DNA from: Lachnospiraceae bacterium
GTDB lineage: Bacteria > Bacillota > Clostridia > Lachnospirales > Lachnospiraceae
Length of the DNA stretch: 64,000 bases
Direction of reading: 5' to 3'
Assembly: GCA_017428105.1 (NCBI GenBank)
Contig: JAFRRM010000033.1
Span: 1 to 64,000, forward strand
The notes beneath the pieces are model-generated. The model worked only from the letters and a program-made list of their open reading frames with translations. It had not been told where the DNA came from and made no database searches. Shown here piece by piece: positions 55,425 through 64,000 of this stretch. A program made the position numbers and the translations under genes. Positions within the stretch are counted from its first letter, which is position 1. Every line of letters begins with the position of its first letter.

Positions 55425-58142
55425 TTATTCGGTGATGTACAGCGTGACGGACCGGCCGTCCAGCTGATCCTCGCTGCCGAAGATCACCGCGCCTTCATTA
55501 TCCGGGGCCGGAAGGGTCTCCGGGGACGGGTTCACGTAGGCGGCGGCTACCTGGCGGCCGTTCTGCTCGAAGTTCACGGTCAGGAGCCCGTCTGCGCCGA
55601 CCTCATACGTCACGACGGTGTCGGGATCCCACAGGTAGGCGTATTCCTTGCGGAGCTCGATCAGGGTCTTGTAGAAGCGGCTCATCTCGTAGGCGGCGCT
55701 GCCGGGGACGAGGACTTCCCAATCCATGTTATTGACTTCGTCGGAGGACTTGTAGCTGTTTTCGTCGCCGTTCTTGGTGCGGAGCATTTCCTCGCCGGCC
55801 AGGAAGAACGGGGTACCCTTGGAGAGCAGCACGATGCTGGCGCCCAGGCGGTTCATGGCAAGTTTTTCCTCCTCCGTGGCATCCGGGCAGGAAATGGCCA
55901 GCTTGTCCCACAGGGTCAGGTTGTCGTGGCAGGACATGTAGTTGATGACCATGTCGTTGTCCACGCTCCAGGAGGCGCCCATGCCCTTGACGCCGCCGGT
56001 GATGCCGAATCCGACCTTGTTGGCGGTCTCGCCGGTCACGGTGCCGTTGATGTAGCCGGTGTCCTTCGCATCGAACACGCTGCCCTTTAAGCCGTCGCGG
56101 ATGGCGTCGTTGAATACCGCGATGCTGCCGGCGGCGCCTTCCGAGGCTTCGATCTGCCGGATGTTGGCCTGCGAGGCGCGGCGGTTGTCGCGCAGTTCGG
56201 ACGTGCCGCCCGTCCAGCCTTCGCCGTAGATCAGGCACTTCGGATTGATCGCGTGCAGGGCCTGCTCGATCTCCTGCATGGTGTCGATGTCATGCAGCGC
56301 CATCAGGTCGAAGCGGAAGCCGTCGATGTGGTATTCTTCAGCCCAGTAGGACACGGAATCCACCATGAACTTCCGGAACATCGCGCGGTCGGACGCGGTC
56401 TCGTTGCCGCAGCCGGAGCCGTTCGAATTCTCGCCGGCGCTGTTGTAGCGGTAATAGTAATACGGCACGGCCTTGTTCAGATTGGAGTTGCCGTCATAGG
56501 TGTGGTTGTAGACCACGTCCATCACGACGCCCAGGCCGGCGGCGTGCAGGGCCTGCACCATCTGCTTGAATTCGTTGATGCGGACTTCACCGCGGAACGG
56601 GTCCGTGGCATAGCTGCCTTCGGGCGCGTTGTAGTTCTTCGGGTCGTAGCCCCAGTTGAACTGCGGCTCACTGCTGCTTTCATCCACCGTGGCGAAATCG
56701 TACACGGGCTGCAGATGCACGTGGGTGATGCCCAGATCCTTCAGGTAATCCACGCCCACGGGCACGCCGGCTTCATTGACCAGGCCGGTCTCCGTGAAGG
56801 CGAGGTACTTGCCCGGGAAGGCGGAGGAGGCGATGCGGTTGGAGAAGTCGCGCACGTGGACTTCCCAGATGATGGCGTCGGAGTAGGTATCGATGGTGTC
56901 GACGAAGGTGTCCTCTTCGAAGCCCACCGGATCCGTCAGGGACAGGTCCACGGTCATGCCGCGGTTGCCGTTCACGCCGACGGCCTTGGCGTACGGGTCC
57001 ACGATCTCCTCGGTGCCCACGGCGGTGGTCACTTCATAGGTGTAATAGATGCCGTGGCCGACGTTCGGAAGCGAGATGCTCCAGACGCCCTTTTCGCCTT
57101 TTTCCATCGGGAAACTGTCCTCGGTCAGGACGACGTCCCCGGGATCTTCCTGGTCGCTGCCGGTCAGGTACAGTTTCAGGGTCACCTGCGAGGCCGTGGG
57201 GGCCCACAGTTTGAACGTCGTGCCTTCTTCCGAGACGACGGCGCCCAGATCGTCCCCGTCGTAGAGGTATTCGTCCGCGAAAGCCTGCGAATCAAAGATC
57301 CCGGTGGGCAGGGCGGGCAGCGTGCCGAAGCCTTCGATCTCCACTTCGTACTGCTTCGTGATGTCCAGCGGTTCCGCCATCACGATCTTGCCGGTGATGA
57401 CTTCGTTGTTCTCCGAGCTCAGGGACGCGACGGCCAGTTCCCGGCCGCCCTCGCGCACCTTCACCTGGTCTTTGCTCAGGCGGGTCGCCGGGGTGAGGAA
57501 GTACTGGATCTCGGTCTCGCTCATGATGCCGGCCATGGTGAAGACGCGGATGCCCTCCAGGGTCTTGCCGCCGTCGCTGCTGTAATACTGGTTGCCATCT
57601 CCGCTCACGAGGTAAATGAACGTCTCCTCTCCTGTCAGGACCGCAAAGCGGTCGCCGTCATAGTCTTTGGTCGCGCTGCCCCAGCTGGTGCCGCCGGGCT
57701 CCGAGCAGGCGGTGCGGACGATGAAGCCCACTTCGCTCACGCTCTCCGGAACGTTCACCTGGCATTTCATGCCGTAGGCGCAGGGCGTGAACAGGTGGCC
57801 GGCGCCGTCCCCGCCGTCCCACCACATCCACACGTCGCAGGTGTTGATGTCGGCGCCGGGTCTGGTCCAGTACAGGGTCAGCTGGCGCGTGCCGGGTTCG
57901 CGGGGGAGGAAGGTCTCCTCGATCGGTTCGGTCGCGGGGGGCTCGGTCGCCGGCGCTTCCGTCGCAGGCGCGTCCGTAGCCGGCGCGGGCGTGGTGTCCG
58001 GCGCCGCCGTGGTCTGCTCCGCCGCCGTGGTGGTCTCGGGAGCCGGGGTGGTCGCCTCAGTTCCTCCCTTGCAGCCCGTCAGGCAGGAGAACAGAAGTGC
58101 CAGAACGAGCAGCAGGATCATGAAATTCTTGTTGTGCCGCAT
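55425..58142 (-). CDS. Lipoprotein type I pullulanase (GH13)
   Basis: 905 residues. Residues 1-24 are a lipoprotein signal with lipobox LTGC (Cys24). A low-complexity Thr/Pro/Ala/Glu linker (~25-78) holds the enzyme off the surface. Next are a CBM41-like pullulan-binding domain (~85-190, LTLYWTRPGADI), a CBM48-like domain (~295-400), and the GH13 barrel. FNWGYDPKNYNAPEGSY is the type I pullulanase motif; the nucleophile Asp is in GFRFDLM and the acid/base Glu in YGEGWTGG; MSCHDNLTLWDK is region IV. It debranches alpha-1,6 links in pullulan, starch or glycogen outside the cell. AGAGGGAAAAACC precedes the ATG. Monocistronic. Confidence 0.95.
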   Translation of the reverse strand: MRHNKNFMILLLVLALLFSCLTGCKGGTEATTPAPETTTAAEQTTAAPDTTPAPATDAPATEAPATEPPATEPIEETFLPREPGTRQLTLYWTRPGADINTCDVWMWWDGGDGAGHLFTPCAYGMKCQVNVPESVSEVGFIVRTACSEPGGTSWGSATKDYDGDRFAVLTGEETFIYLVSGDGNQYYSSDGGKTLEGIRVFTMAGIMSETEIQYFLTPATRLSKDQVKVREGGRELAVASLSSENNEVITGKIVMAEPLDITKQYEVEIEGFGTLPALPTGIFDSQAFADEYLYDGDDLGAVVSEEGTTFKLWAPTASQVTLKLYLTGSDQEDPGDVVLTEDSFPMEKGEKGVWSISLPNVGHGIYYTYEVTTAVGTEEIVDPYAKAVGVNGNRGMTVDLSLTDPVGFEEDTFVDTIDTYSDAIIWEVHVRDFSNRIASSAFPGKYLAFTETGLVNEAGVPVGVDYLKDLGITHVHLQPVYDFATVDESSSEPQFNWGYDPKNYNAPEGSYATDPFRGEVRINEFKQMVQALHAAGLGVVMDVVYNHTYDGNSNLNKAVPYYYYRYNSAGENSNGSGCGNETASDRAMFRKFMVDSVSYWAEEYHIDGFRFDLMALHDIDTMQEIEQALHAINPKCLIYGEGWTGGTSELRDNRRASQANIRQIEASEGAAGSIAVFNDAIRDGLKGSVFDAKDTGYINGTVTGETANKVGFGITGGVKGMGASWSVDNDMVINYMSCHDNLTLWDKLAISCPDATEEEKLAMNRLGASIVLLSKGTPFFLAGEEMLRTKNGDENSYKSSDEVNNMDWEVLVPGSAAYEMSRFYKTLIELRKEYAYLWDPDTVVTYEVGADGLLTVNFEQNGRQVAAAYVNPSPETLPAPDNEGAVIFGSEDQLDGRSVTLYITE

Positions 58143-58184
58143 GGTTTTTCCCTCTTTCTTTTCAGTTTGGATATAGGTAAAACT

Positions 58185-59429
58185 CTATTGGTCCCGCGTT
58201 TCATGTTTCGTTTTGGAGTAGACGAAGCGCTGGCTCCCGTACAGGCTGTAATAGCCCGACAGGATGAAGGACATCGCCACCGTGATGGCAAAATAGGGCA
58301 GGCCGACACCGCGGAACATCTCCATGGCGATCAGCAGCGCCGCGATGGGGCAGTTCGTCGCGCCCGCGAACAGTGCGATCATTCCGCAGGCCGCGCCCAG
58401 GGACACCGGAAACCCGGTCAGGCTCCCGAACAGCGCGCCGAAGCAGGCGCCGATGCTCAGCGTGGGCACGATCTCGCCGCCCTTGAAGCCGCCGCCGATG
58501 GCCAGCGCCGTGAACGCCAGCTTCAGGATGAAGTGGTGCGCCTTCGTCTCCCCGGCCAGCGCCTTTTCGATCAGGCCCGCGCCGGCGCCCGTATATTCCC
58601 GGGTCCCGAGCAGCAGCGTCAGTCCCACGATCAGCGCGCCCACGAGGAAGGCCCGCAGATACGCATTCTTCAGGTATTTTTTCGACAGTTTCGCCGCCGC
58701 GTGGAAGCTCTGCACCAGCCCGATGGCCAGGAACGCGCACAGCAGTCCCAGCACCACGGACAGCCCTACGTTCGCGGGACTCAGGTCCGGTACGCCCGAC
58801 AGCACGAACTCCTCCGGCGCCACCCCCATCAGCGTGGCGATCCCCGTCCCGAGAAATGCCGAGAAGATGCACGGGATCAGCGCGGAGTAATAGAACACGC
58901 CCACGCTGGCCACTTCGATGCAGAAAATAGCCGCCGCCACCGGCGTCCCGAACAGGGCCGCGAACAGCGCCGCCATCCCGCACATGACCGCCGTGTGCCG
59001 GTCCTTTTCATCCAGGCGGAACAGTTCGCCCAGCCGCGCGCCGAGCCAGCCGCCCAGCTGCAGGGCCGCACCTTCCCGGCCCACGGACGCGCCGCCCAGA
59101 TGGGACAGCACGGTGGACACGAAGATCAGGAAACCGGTCGGCATCGAGACCTTCTCCTTTTCGGAGACGGCCGACAGGATCATGTTGGTGCCGCGGTTCT
59201 TCTCCTCTCCCGTCACGCGGTAGAGGAAGACGATGGCCGTCCCCAGGAACGGGAGCAGAAAGATCATCCAGCGGTTCTCCTGCTGCCAGGAAGCCGCCAG
59301 CCCGATAGCCCGCGCGAACAGCGCGCCCAGCACGCCGCCCACGCTGCCGCACACCAAAGCGATCCCGGTCCAGCGGACCAGGTAGAGCAGGCTTTCGGTG
59401 ACCGGATGTCGCGGAATACGCATTTTCAT
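58185..59429 (-). CDS. ClC family chloride channel/exchanger
   Basis: 414 residues with about 11-12 hydrophobic helices. Visible selectivity-filter motifs are GGASVGREGAALQLG (the gating Glu is kept; the usual Pro is Ala) and GGEIVPTLSIGACFGALFG. ClC proteins move Cl- (or F-, nitrate) across the inner membrane, often with H+. The ATG at 59429 comes only six bases after the -10 box, so the message may be leaderless. An alternative is the ATG two codons later. Confidence 0.9.
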   Translation of the reverse strand: MKMRIPRHPVTESLLYLVRWTGIALVCGSVGGVLGALFARAIGLAASWQQENRWMIFLLPFLGTAIVFLYRVTGEEKNRGTNMILSAVSEKEKVSMPTGFLIFVSTVLSHLGGASVGREGAALQLGGWLGARLGELFRLDEKDRHTAVMCGMAALFAALFGTPVAAAIFCIEVASVGVFYYSALIPCIFSAFLGTGIATLMGVAPEEFVLSGVPDLSPANVGLSVVLGLLCAFLAIGLVQSFHAAAKLSKKYLKNAYLRAFLVGALIVGLTLLLGTREYTGAGAGLIEKALAGETKAHHFILKLAFTALAIGGGFKGGEIVPTLSIGACFGALFGSLTGFPVSLGAACGMIALFAGATNCPIAALLIAMEMFRGVGLPYFAITVAMSFILSGYYSLYGSQRFVYSKTKHETRDQ

Positions 59430-59435
59430 ACTTCT

Positions 59436-59464
59436 GTTATAATGGAGAAAACGCCTTCGGTCAA
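59436..59464 (-). promoter_or_regulatory. Promoter of the ClC gene, leaderless layout
   Basis: TTGACC (59464-59459) and TATAAC (59441-59436), 17-bp spacer. The expected transcription start falls on or next to the ATG at 59429, and no ribosome binding site is visible. Confidence 0.65.
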
Positions 59465-59518
59465 TTGTTTGCGGGAGAAAAATTAATCGGAACAATTCCT
59501 TTTTTGCGGAAAGTGTAC

Positions 59519-59524
59519 TATAAT
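59519..59524 (+). promoter_or_regulatory. -10 box for the MATE-HATPase gene
   Basis: TATAAT with a TAC just before it, 79 bases before the ATG at 59603. No clear -35; TTCCTT-like sequence lies at about the right distance. Confidence 0.45.
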
Positions 59525-59602
59525 GAGCACAAAAAGCAAACGGGAGTTTTTCCCGCTTCAGACAGCGGCGGCCGTGCGGCCGAAGAACGGAGAACCTGTC
59601 CC

Positions 59603-61387
59603 ATGATCAAAAAACTCATACGCCAGATGCTGGCCGCCCAGATCTTATCCGCCCTTACCGTCTCCCTCTGTCTCCTGATCGACAACATCATGATCGGACA
59701 GTTCCTGGGCAACAAGGCCATCGCCGCCTACGGCCTGGCCAACCCCCTCCTGCTCCTGATCGGCGCCCTGGGCACCATGCTGTCCGCGGGCGCGCAGGTG
59801 ACGTGTTCCCGCTCGCTGGGCCGGGGCCTGCAGGAGGAGACCAACAAAGGCTATTCCTCCGCGCTGGCGATCGGAGCGGCGATCTCGATCGTCTTCGTGA
59901 CCGTGGTCCTGCTGCTGAACGACCCGCTGGCCCGGCTGCTGGGCGGGGGCCGGGATCCGGAGCTGTTCGCCAATACCCGGGATTATCTGATCGGATTCGT
60001 CATCGGCGCGCCGGCTTCGATGGGCGCGCTGATCCTGGTGCCGTTCCTGCAGATGGCCGGCAAGAGCAATCTGCTGATCGCCGCCGTCCTGGGCATGACC
60101 GTGTCGGACGTGGCCTTCGACCTGCTGAACGTGCTGGTCTTCCACGGCGGGATGTTCGGCATGGGCCTGGCTTCCTCGCTGAGCTACTACGTGGCCGTGG
60201 TGGTCGGCAGCACCTATTTCCTCTCTAAAAAATGCGTTTTCCGGTTTTCACGGCAGGGGATCGGCAAGGCAAAGATCCGGGAGATCCTTGTCGGCGGCGT
60301 GCCATCCCTCTTCTCCATGGCGGCTTCCGTGATCCTTGTCTACGTGATGAACCAGCTAATCCTCCGCAGCAACACGGGCAGCGCCGGCGTGACCGCCTTC
60401 ACGGTCATCTCGACGCTGGGCGGCGCCTCCAACTGCATTTCCACCGGCATGAACGGCGTCGCGCTGACGCTGACGGGCATTCTGTACAACGAGGAGGACC
60501 GGAACGGTCTGAAGCATCTGCTCACCTATCTGCTGAAGATCTCGGCATTCCTGGGCATCGCCGTCGGGATCCTGCTGTTCGCCTTCGCGCCGCTGCTGGC
60601 CGGCCTCTTCATCAAAACCGCGGGGCCGACGAAGGACCTGGCCGTATACGGCCTACGGATCTACGCGCCCGGCCTGGCGTTCTGCTGCATGATCTGCGCG
60701 CTGAAGGGCATTTACCAGGGCACGAACCGGCCGGGGCTGACCGAGATCGTCTGTCTGGGCGAAGGCGCCGTGATGCCGATCCTGGCCGCCGTCGTGATGC
60801 AGTGGATCCAGGGCACGAGAGGCCTGTGGCTGTATTTTTCCGGCGGCGAGACCCTGATGATCCTGTTCATCCTGGCCGTCGTGGCGGTCATGACGAAGCG
60901 GAACCCGCTCAGGTCGGAGAACATCCTGCTCCTGCGGCCCGATTTCGGCGTCACGGAAGAAAACATGATGGAGATGGACGTCCGCACCATGGACGACGTG
61001 ATCACCGCTTCCGTCGCCTCCGGGAAGTTCTGCCGGGAGCACGGCCAGCCGGTGCGGGTCTCCAACCATGTCGCCCTCTGTGTGGAAGAGATCGCCCGCA
61101 ACGTGGTGCAGCACGGCTTTCAGGACGGGAAATACCACTCCCTCTCCATCCGCCTGCAGCATAAGGACGGCCGCTGGATCCTGCGCTTCCGCGACAACGG
61201 CACGTCTTTCGACCCCGTCAGTTACGTCCCCGCCTCGGACGATCCCGCTTCCGGCATGGGCATCAGACTGGTGATGCGCATGGCGGACGAAGTGCGCTAC
61301 ACCTACTCCATGAGCCTGAACAACCTGACGGTGATCTTCCGCGAACAGCCGGAGAAAAGAACGGACGCAGCGCCGAAGACCGCCTGA
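59603..61387 (+). CDS. MATE transporter fused to a C-terminal HATPase (RsbW-like) domain
   Basis: 594 residues from the ATG at 59603 (ACGGAGAA upstream); a longer frame from 59465 contains the promoter and is rejected. Residues 1-~440 are a complete 12-helix MATE exporter (IDNIMIGQFLGNKAIAAYGLANP, MLSAGAQVTCSRSLGRG). A short linker leads to a GHKL/HATPase_c domain (~460-585): N-box VEEIARNVVQHGF, G1 RFRDNGTSFDP, G2 GMGIRLVMRMA. This type of ATP-binding module is known from anti-sigma kinases and histidine kinases, not from transporters. ATP or kinase-controlled export, or a sensor using a transporter scaffold, is possible (inference). Confidence 0.9.
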   Translation: MIKKLIRQMLAAQILSALTVSLCLLIDNIMIGQFLGNKAIAAYGLANPLLLLIGALGTMLSAGAQVTCSRSLGRGLQEETNKGYSSALAIGAAISIVFVTVVLLLNDPLARLLGGGRDPELFANTRDYLIGFVIGAPASMGALILVPFLQMAGKSNLLIAAVLGMTVSDVAFDLLNVLVFHGGMFGMGLASSLSYYVAVVVGSTYFLSKKCVFRFSRQGIGKAKIREILVGGVPSLFSMAASVILVYVMNQLILRSNTGSAGVTAFTVISTLGGASNCISTGMNGVALTLTGILYNEEDRNGLKHLLTYLLKISAFLGIAVGILLFAFAPLLAGLFIKTAGPTKDLAVYGLRIYAPGLAFCCMICALKGIYQGTNRPGLTEIVCLGEGAVMPILAAVVMQWIQGTRGLWLYFSGGETLMILFILAVVAVMTKRNPLRSENILLLRPDFGVTEENMMEMDVRTMDDVITASVASGKFCREHGQPVRVSNHVALCVEEIARNVVQHGFQDGKYHSLSIRLQHKDGRWILRFRDNGTSFDPVSYVPASDDPASGMGIRLVMRMADEVRYTYSMSLNNLTVIFREQPEKRTDAAPKTA

Positions 61388-61400
61388 AAAACAATAAATA

Positions 61401-61427
61401 AAAAAGCCCGGCTGCCCGGGCTTTTTT
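61401..61427. terminator. Bidirectional terminator
   Basis: AAAAAGCCCGG-ctgc-CCGGGCTTTTTT, between convergent genes; both ends have T-runs on the appropriate strand. Confidence 0.9.
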
Positions 61428-61464
61428 ATTTTGATTCGAACGATCTGCCGGAAGGCCGGGCGGT

Positions 61465-62613
61465 TCACTCTCCGCCTTTTTTGCTGTCTCCGCCCTTCCT
61501 TCCGGGCAGATTCGCCGCCGTCACCGACGCCACGGACGCCACCGCGTTGCGGCCGCCCGCCTGCAGGAGCCGGCCCAGCAGGGACAGCATTTCCTTCCGC
61601 TTGTCCCTCGGAAGGCCGCGCAGGGAGTCGAATACCGCGTCCGCGCTCTTCATTTTGCGGCTGAAGACACCTTTGAGGCTTTCCTCGCCGGTGGATTCCA
61701 GCAGGCCGAAGAACGTGTCGAACAGGGAGCGGCGCTCTTCGTCGGCCATCTCCTCCAGCCAGCTGTCGAAGGTCTTCTCCATGACGCGGGAGACCTCGTT
61801 GAGTTCGCCCCGCTCAAAGCGGTTGCGCACCACCTGCCAGGTGAAACCGTCGTGCTGGACCAGGCCGGAGGCGCTGCTTTTGACCACCACGGGTTCGGAG
61901 CGGTCCCCCATCAGCACGCCGAAGAAGGAAGACTCCGGAAGGACGTGGCGGATCCGGGACAGGATGCGGGTGTAGCCGTCCGACCGTAGGAACTCGTCGC
62001 GGAAGCCCGGGCCGTCATACGAATAGATCACGGAGATCCTGTCCTGGATGGCCCGCTCGCAGAAGGAGGAAGCGTAGACCGCGAAATGACCGCCTTTGGA
62101 ATGGCCGCCCACCCGGATCTTCCCGGAGAAATCCCGGCCTTCGCGCTCCAGATAGCCCGCCGCCCGCTTCTGGCCGGCGGTGGTCTCCAGATAGCTGAAG
62201 GAGAAGTCCTCCTTCCACCCCGTCAGGGTGCTGTCCGTGCCGCGGAAGGCCACGAACAGGCTGCCGTCCTCCAGCCGGAAGGTGACGGCGGACAGCTGCT
62301 CCGTGTTCTCCTTGTCCACGATGTTGATGTAATCTTCCAGGACCGTGCCGCGGAAGCGCGCCCCGGCGGCCATTTCCTCCATCAGCAGCGGCGCGGGAGC
62401 CGTAAAGCCGGATGCCGCTTCCACCGTTTCCCGGGGAAAGCGCTCAAAAAAGACCCGGGCCGCTTCCGGCAGGGAGATCTCGCCCGCCGCGGGGACGATG
62501 GCGCCGAAATTCGTATAGGCCAGCAGCGAAAGGGCCAGGCCGTCCACCTCGTTGAACGGGTCGGCGGAAAAAGGCACGTCGCCGCGCCAGGTCAGATAAT
62601 CGAATATGTTCAT
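61465..62613 (-). CDS. DUF2974 (Mbeg1-like) alpha/beta-hydrolase
   Basis: 382 residues. FRGTDSTLTGWKEDFSFSY is the oxyanion-side motif, and GGHSKGGHFAVYASS contains the GxSxG-type nucleophile Ser; the later YSYDGPGFRD fits the acid region. This lipase-like family is common in Clostridia and its substrate is unknown. The C-terminal ~130 residues are helical and basic. It has no signal peptide. The ATG overlaps the stop of the phosphorylase gene (ATGA), so it is translationally coupled. Confidence 0.9.
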   Translation of the reverse strand: MNIFDYLTWRGDVPFSADPFNEVDGLALSLLAYTNFGAIVPAAGEISLPEAARVFFERFPRETVEAASGFTAPAPLLMEEMAAGARFRGTVLEDYINIVDKENTEQLSAVTFRLEDGSLFVAFRGTDSTLTGWKEDFSFSYLETTAGQKRAAGYLEREGRDFSGKIRVGGHSKGGHFAVYASSFCERAIQDRISVIYSYDGPGFRDEFLRSDGYTRILSRIRHVLPESSFFGVLMGDRSEPVVVKSSASGLVQHDGFTWQVVRNRFERGELNEVSRVMEKTFDSWLEEMADEERRSLFDTFFGLLESTGEESLKGVFSRKMKSADAVFDSLRGLPRDKRKEMLSLLGRLLQAGGRNAVASVASVTAANLPGRKGGDSKKGGE

Positions 62614-63911
62614 CGGATGATCCTGTGTACCAGCGGCGGTTTCTGCACCGGGTCGGGGCTGAAGGTCAGGGCCTGCTTGTACAGGCGGACGGCCTCGTAG
62701 AGCGTCTCTTCGCGTTCGGTGTAGACGACGGCCAGAACGTCGCCCTTCTGCACGTGATCCCCCAGTTTTTTACGGATCCGGATGCCCGCCGCCATGTCGA
62801 TGACGTCGGTCTTGGTCTTGCGGCCAGCGCCCAGCTGGCACGCCACGCGGCCGATGGCTTCCGTATCCATCGCGGCGATGTACGCGTCTTCCTTCGCGAT
62901 GATCTCCCGGGAATACCCCGCCTGCGGGAAGCGGTCCGGCTCCCGGACATAGCGCTCGTCGCCGCTCTGGGCTGCCACCCACTGCTTCATTTTCTTATAG
63001 GCAGCGCCGCTGGCCAGCGTTTCCTCCGCCAGTTTCCGCCCCTCTTCCGGCGTCATCTGCAGCGACAGGGACAGCATTTCGCCCGCGAGAGCCAGGCAGA
63101 CCTCCTTCAGGTCTTCTATGTCCTCTCCCTGCAGCACCGCCAGCGCTTCCTGCACTTCCATGGCGTTGCCGATGGCATAGCCCAGCGGTTCGCTCATGTC
63201 CGTGATCAGGGCAGCCATGTTCCGGCCGCAGGCCCGGCCGATGGTCACCATCTTCTCCGCCAGCTCCACGGCATCCGGCACCGTCTTCATGAAGGCGCCG
63301 CTGCCCACCGTCACGTCCAGGACGATGGAATGGGCTCCGGCCGCCAGCTTTTTGGACATGATGCTGGACACGATCAGAGGGATGGAATCCACCGTCCCCG
63401 TCACGTCCCGCAGCGCATAGAGTTTCTTGTCCGCCGGCGCCAGCTCGCCGCTCTGGCCGATCACACACACGCCTACTTCCCGGGTGATGCGCCGGAAATC
63501 CTCTTCCGGCAGTTCCGTCCGGTACCCGGGGATGGACTCCAGCTTGTCCACGGTCCCGCCCGTGTGGCCCAGGCCGCGCCCGGACATCTTGGCCACCTTG
63601 GCGCCGCAGGCGGCCACCAGCGGGGCCAGGATCAGGGTCGTCTTGTCGCCCACACCGCCGGTGGAATGCTTGTCCACGGACAGCGTCCCGAACTCGGACA
63701 GGTCGATCATGTCGCCGGAATGGGCCATTTCATCGGTCAGGTCCGCGATCTCCGGATCGCTCATGCCTTTGAACAGGATGGCCATGCACAGGGCACTGAG
63801 CTGGTAGTCCGGGATCGAACCGTCGGTCACGCCGCGCACCAGGAAGGACAGTTCTCTCCGGGTCAGCGGCTCGCCGTTTTTCTTCTTCTGGATCAAGTCG
63901 GTCATCAACAT
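62610..63911 (-). CDS. pdp: Pyrimidine-nucleoside phosphorylase
   Basis: 433 residues. The DKHSTGGVGDKTTL and KMSGRGLGHTGGTVDKLESIPG motifs are the phosphate- and nucleoside-binding signatures; the C-terminal alpha/beta domain with QKGDVLAVVYTE is complete. It splits uridine, thymidine or deoxyuridine with phosphate for salvage. AGGAGG eight bases before the ATG at 63911 supports this start; another ATG follows two codons later. Confidence 0.95.
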   Translation of the reverse strand: MLMTDLIQKKKNGEPLTRRELSFLVRGVTDGSIPDYQLSALCMAILFKGMSDPEIADLTDEMAHSGDMIDLSEFGTLSVDKHSTGGVGDKTTLILAPLVAACGAKVAKMSGRGLGHTGGTVDKLESIPGYRTELPEEDFRRITREVGVCVIGQSGELAPADKKLYALRDVTGTVDSIPLIVSSIMSKKLAAGAHSIVLDVTVGSGAFMKTVPDAVELAEKMVTIGRACGRNMAALITDMSEPLGYAIGNAMEVQEALAVLQGEDIEDLKEVCLALAGEMLSLSLQMTPEEGRKLAEETLASGAAYKKMKQWVAAQSGDERYVREPDRFPQAGYSREIIAKEDAYIAAMDTEAIGRVACQLGAGRKTKTDVIDMAAGIRIRKKLGDHVQKGDVLAVVYTEREETLYEAVRLYKQALTFSPDPVQKPPLVHRIIR

Positions 63912-63950
63912 CGTTTTGTCCTCCTGTTTCCGGATGGGCCGTGCCCCGCG

Positions 63951-64000
63951 TCAATACTCGTTCAGATCGAACCGGAACGGCAGGATCTCGCGGAAGGGAT
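63951..64000 (-). CDS. C-terminal end of an upstream gene, 5' part outside window
   Basis: On the minus strand one frame ends PFRFDLNEY and TGA at 63951, 39 bases before the pdp start. Nucleoside-salvage operons often place cytidine deaminase or phosphopentomutase here, and an LPF...DL tail would fit a cytidine deaminase, but 16 codons are too few to decide. Confidence 0.45.
   Translation of the reverse strand, partial: PFREILPFRFDLNEY

Overview
The window looks like a chromosomal segment of a Gram-positive anaerobe of the Bacillota, most likely a gut or rumen Clostridia. Supporting evidence: Gram-positive surface proteins with a sortase-type tail, a groESL operon under a CIRCE element, a Bacillus-like kip/pxp (5-oxoprolinase) operon, AGGAGG-type ribosome binding sites throughout, and high-GC coding sequence. 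I cannot name a species. I saw no rRNA, tRNA, CRISPR array, transposase or phage gene.

Layout. (1) 1-25.2 kb is a surface-protein locus. One enormous minus-strand gene fills 1-16649 without a stop and runs off the left edge (at least 5549 codons: signal peptide, many Cna-B/SpaA-like modules, a DUF11/D2-like section, then at least 12 FctA-type pilin isopeptide modules, the last ones in an exact 489-bp tandem array). Diverging from it across an AT-rich intergenic region are two wall-anchored adhesins (17428-21429 and 21655-25119) built on the thioester/isopeptide plan, with matching TTPEETT stalks and an unusual PPPTG sorting motif. No sortase gene is present in the window. (2) 25.2-29.8 kb minus: VOC protein, MazG-like NTP pyrophosphohydrolase, a domain-permuted GH3 glycosidase and a MATE exporter. 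(3) 29.8-35.0 kb is an abruptly AT-rich island. It holds one compact minus-strand operon of seven genes, two of them very small. Three of the proteins carry zinc ribbons and at least two of these are membrane proteins. No function can be assigned; this is the best candidate for an undescribed system. (4) 35.3-37.3 kb: groES-groEL with CIRCE. (5) 37.4-43.2 kb: an AraC regulator divergent from pxpA, an NRAMP-like transporter, pxpB, pxpC and a D-glutamate-cyclase-like gene, that is, uptake and opening of 5-oxoproline. (6) 43.2-43.8 kb: a repeat-rich intergenic region. (7) 43.8-48 kb minus: TfoX-N protein, GyrI-like protein, aldehyde dehydrogenase, HAD phosphatase, LysR regulator. (8) 48-51.2 kb plus: aminotransferase, FAH-family protein and an SDR-like protein lacking the usual YxxxK. 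(9) 51.2-55.2 kb: flavodoxin, YgjP-like metallopeptidase, SNF2 helicase with a small coupled partner. (10) 55.4-64 kb: lipoprotein type I pullulanase, ClC transporter, a MATE-HATPase fusion, a DUF2974 hydrolase, pyrimidine-nucleoside phosphorylase and the tail of one more gene.

Several very long open frames opposite the surface-protein genes and opposite the MATE/GH3 genes are reverse-complement shadows of GC-rich codons and are not annotated. A small family of TGACA...TGTCA palindromes (containing GGGGACGGTTC) is scattered between genes. Domain names are from reading the translations by eye; no database search was run.
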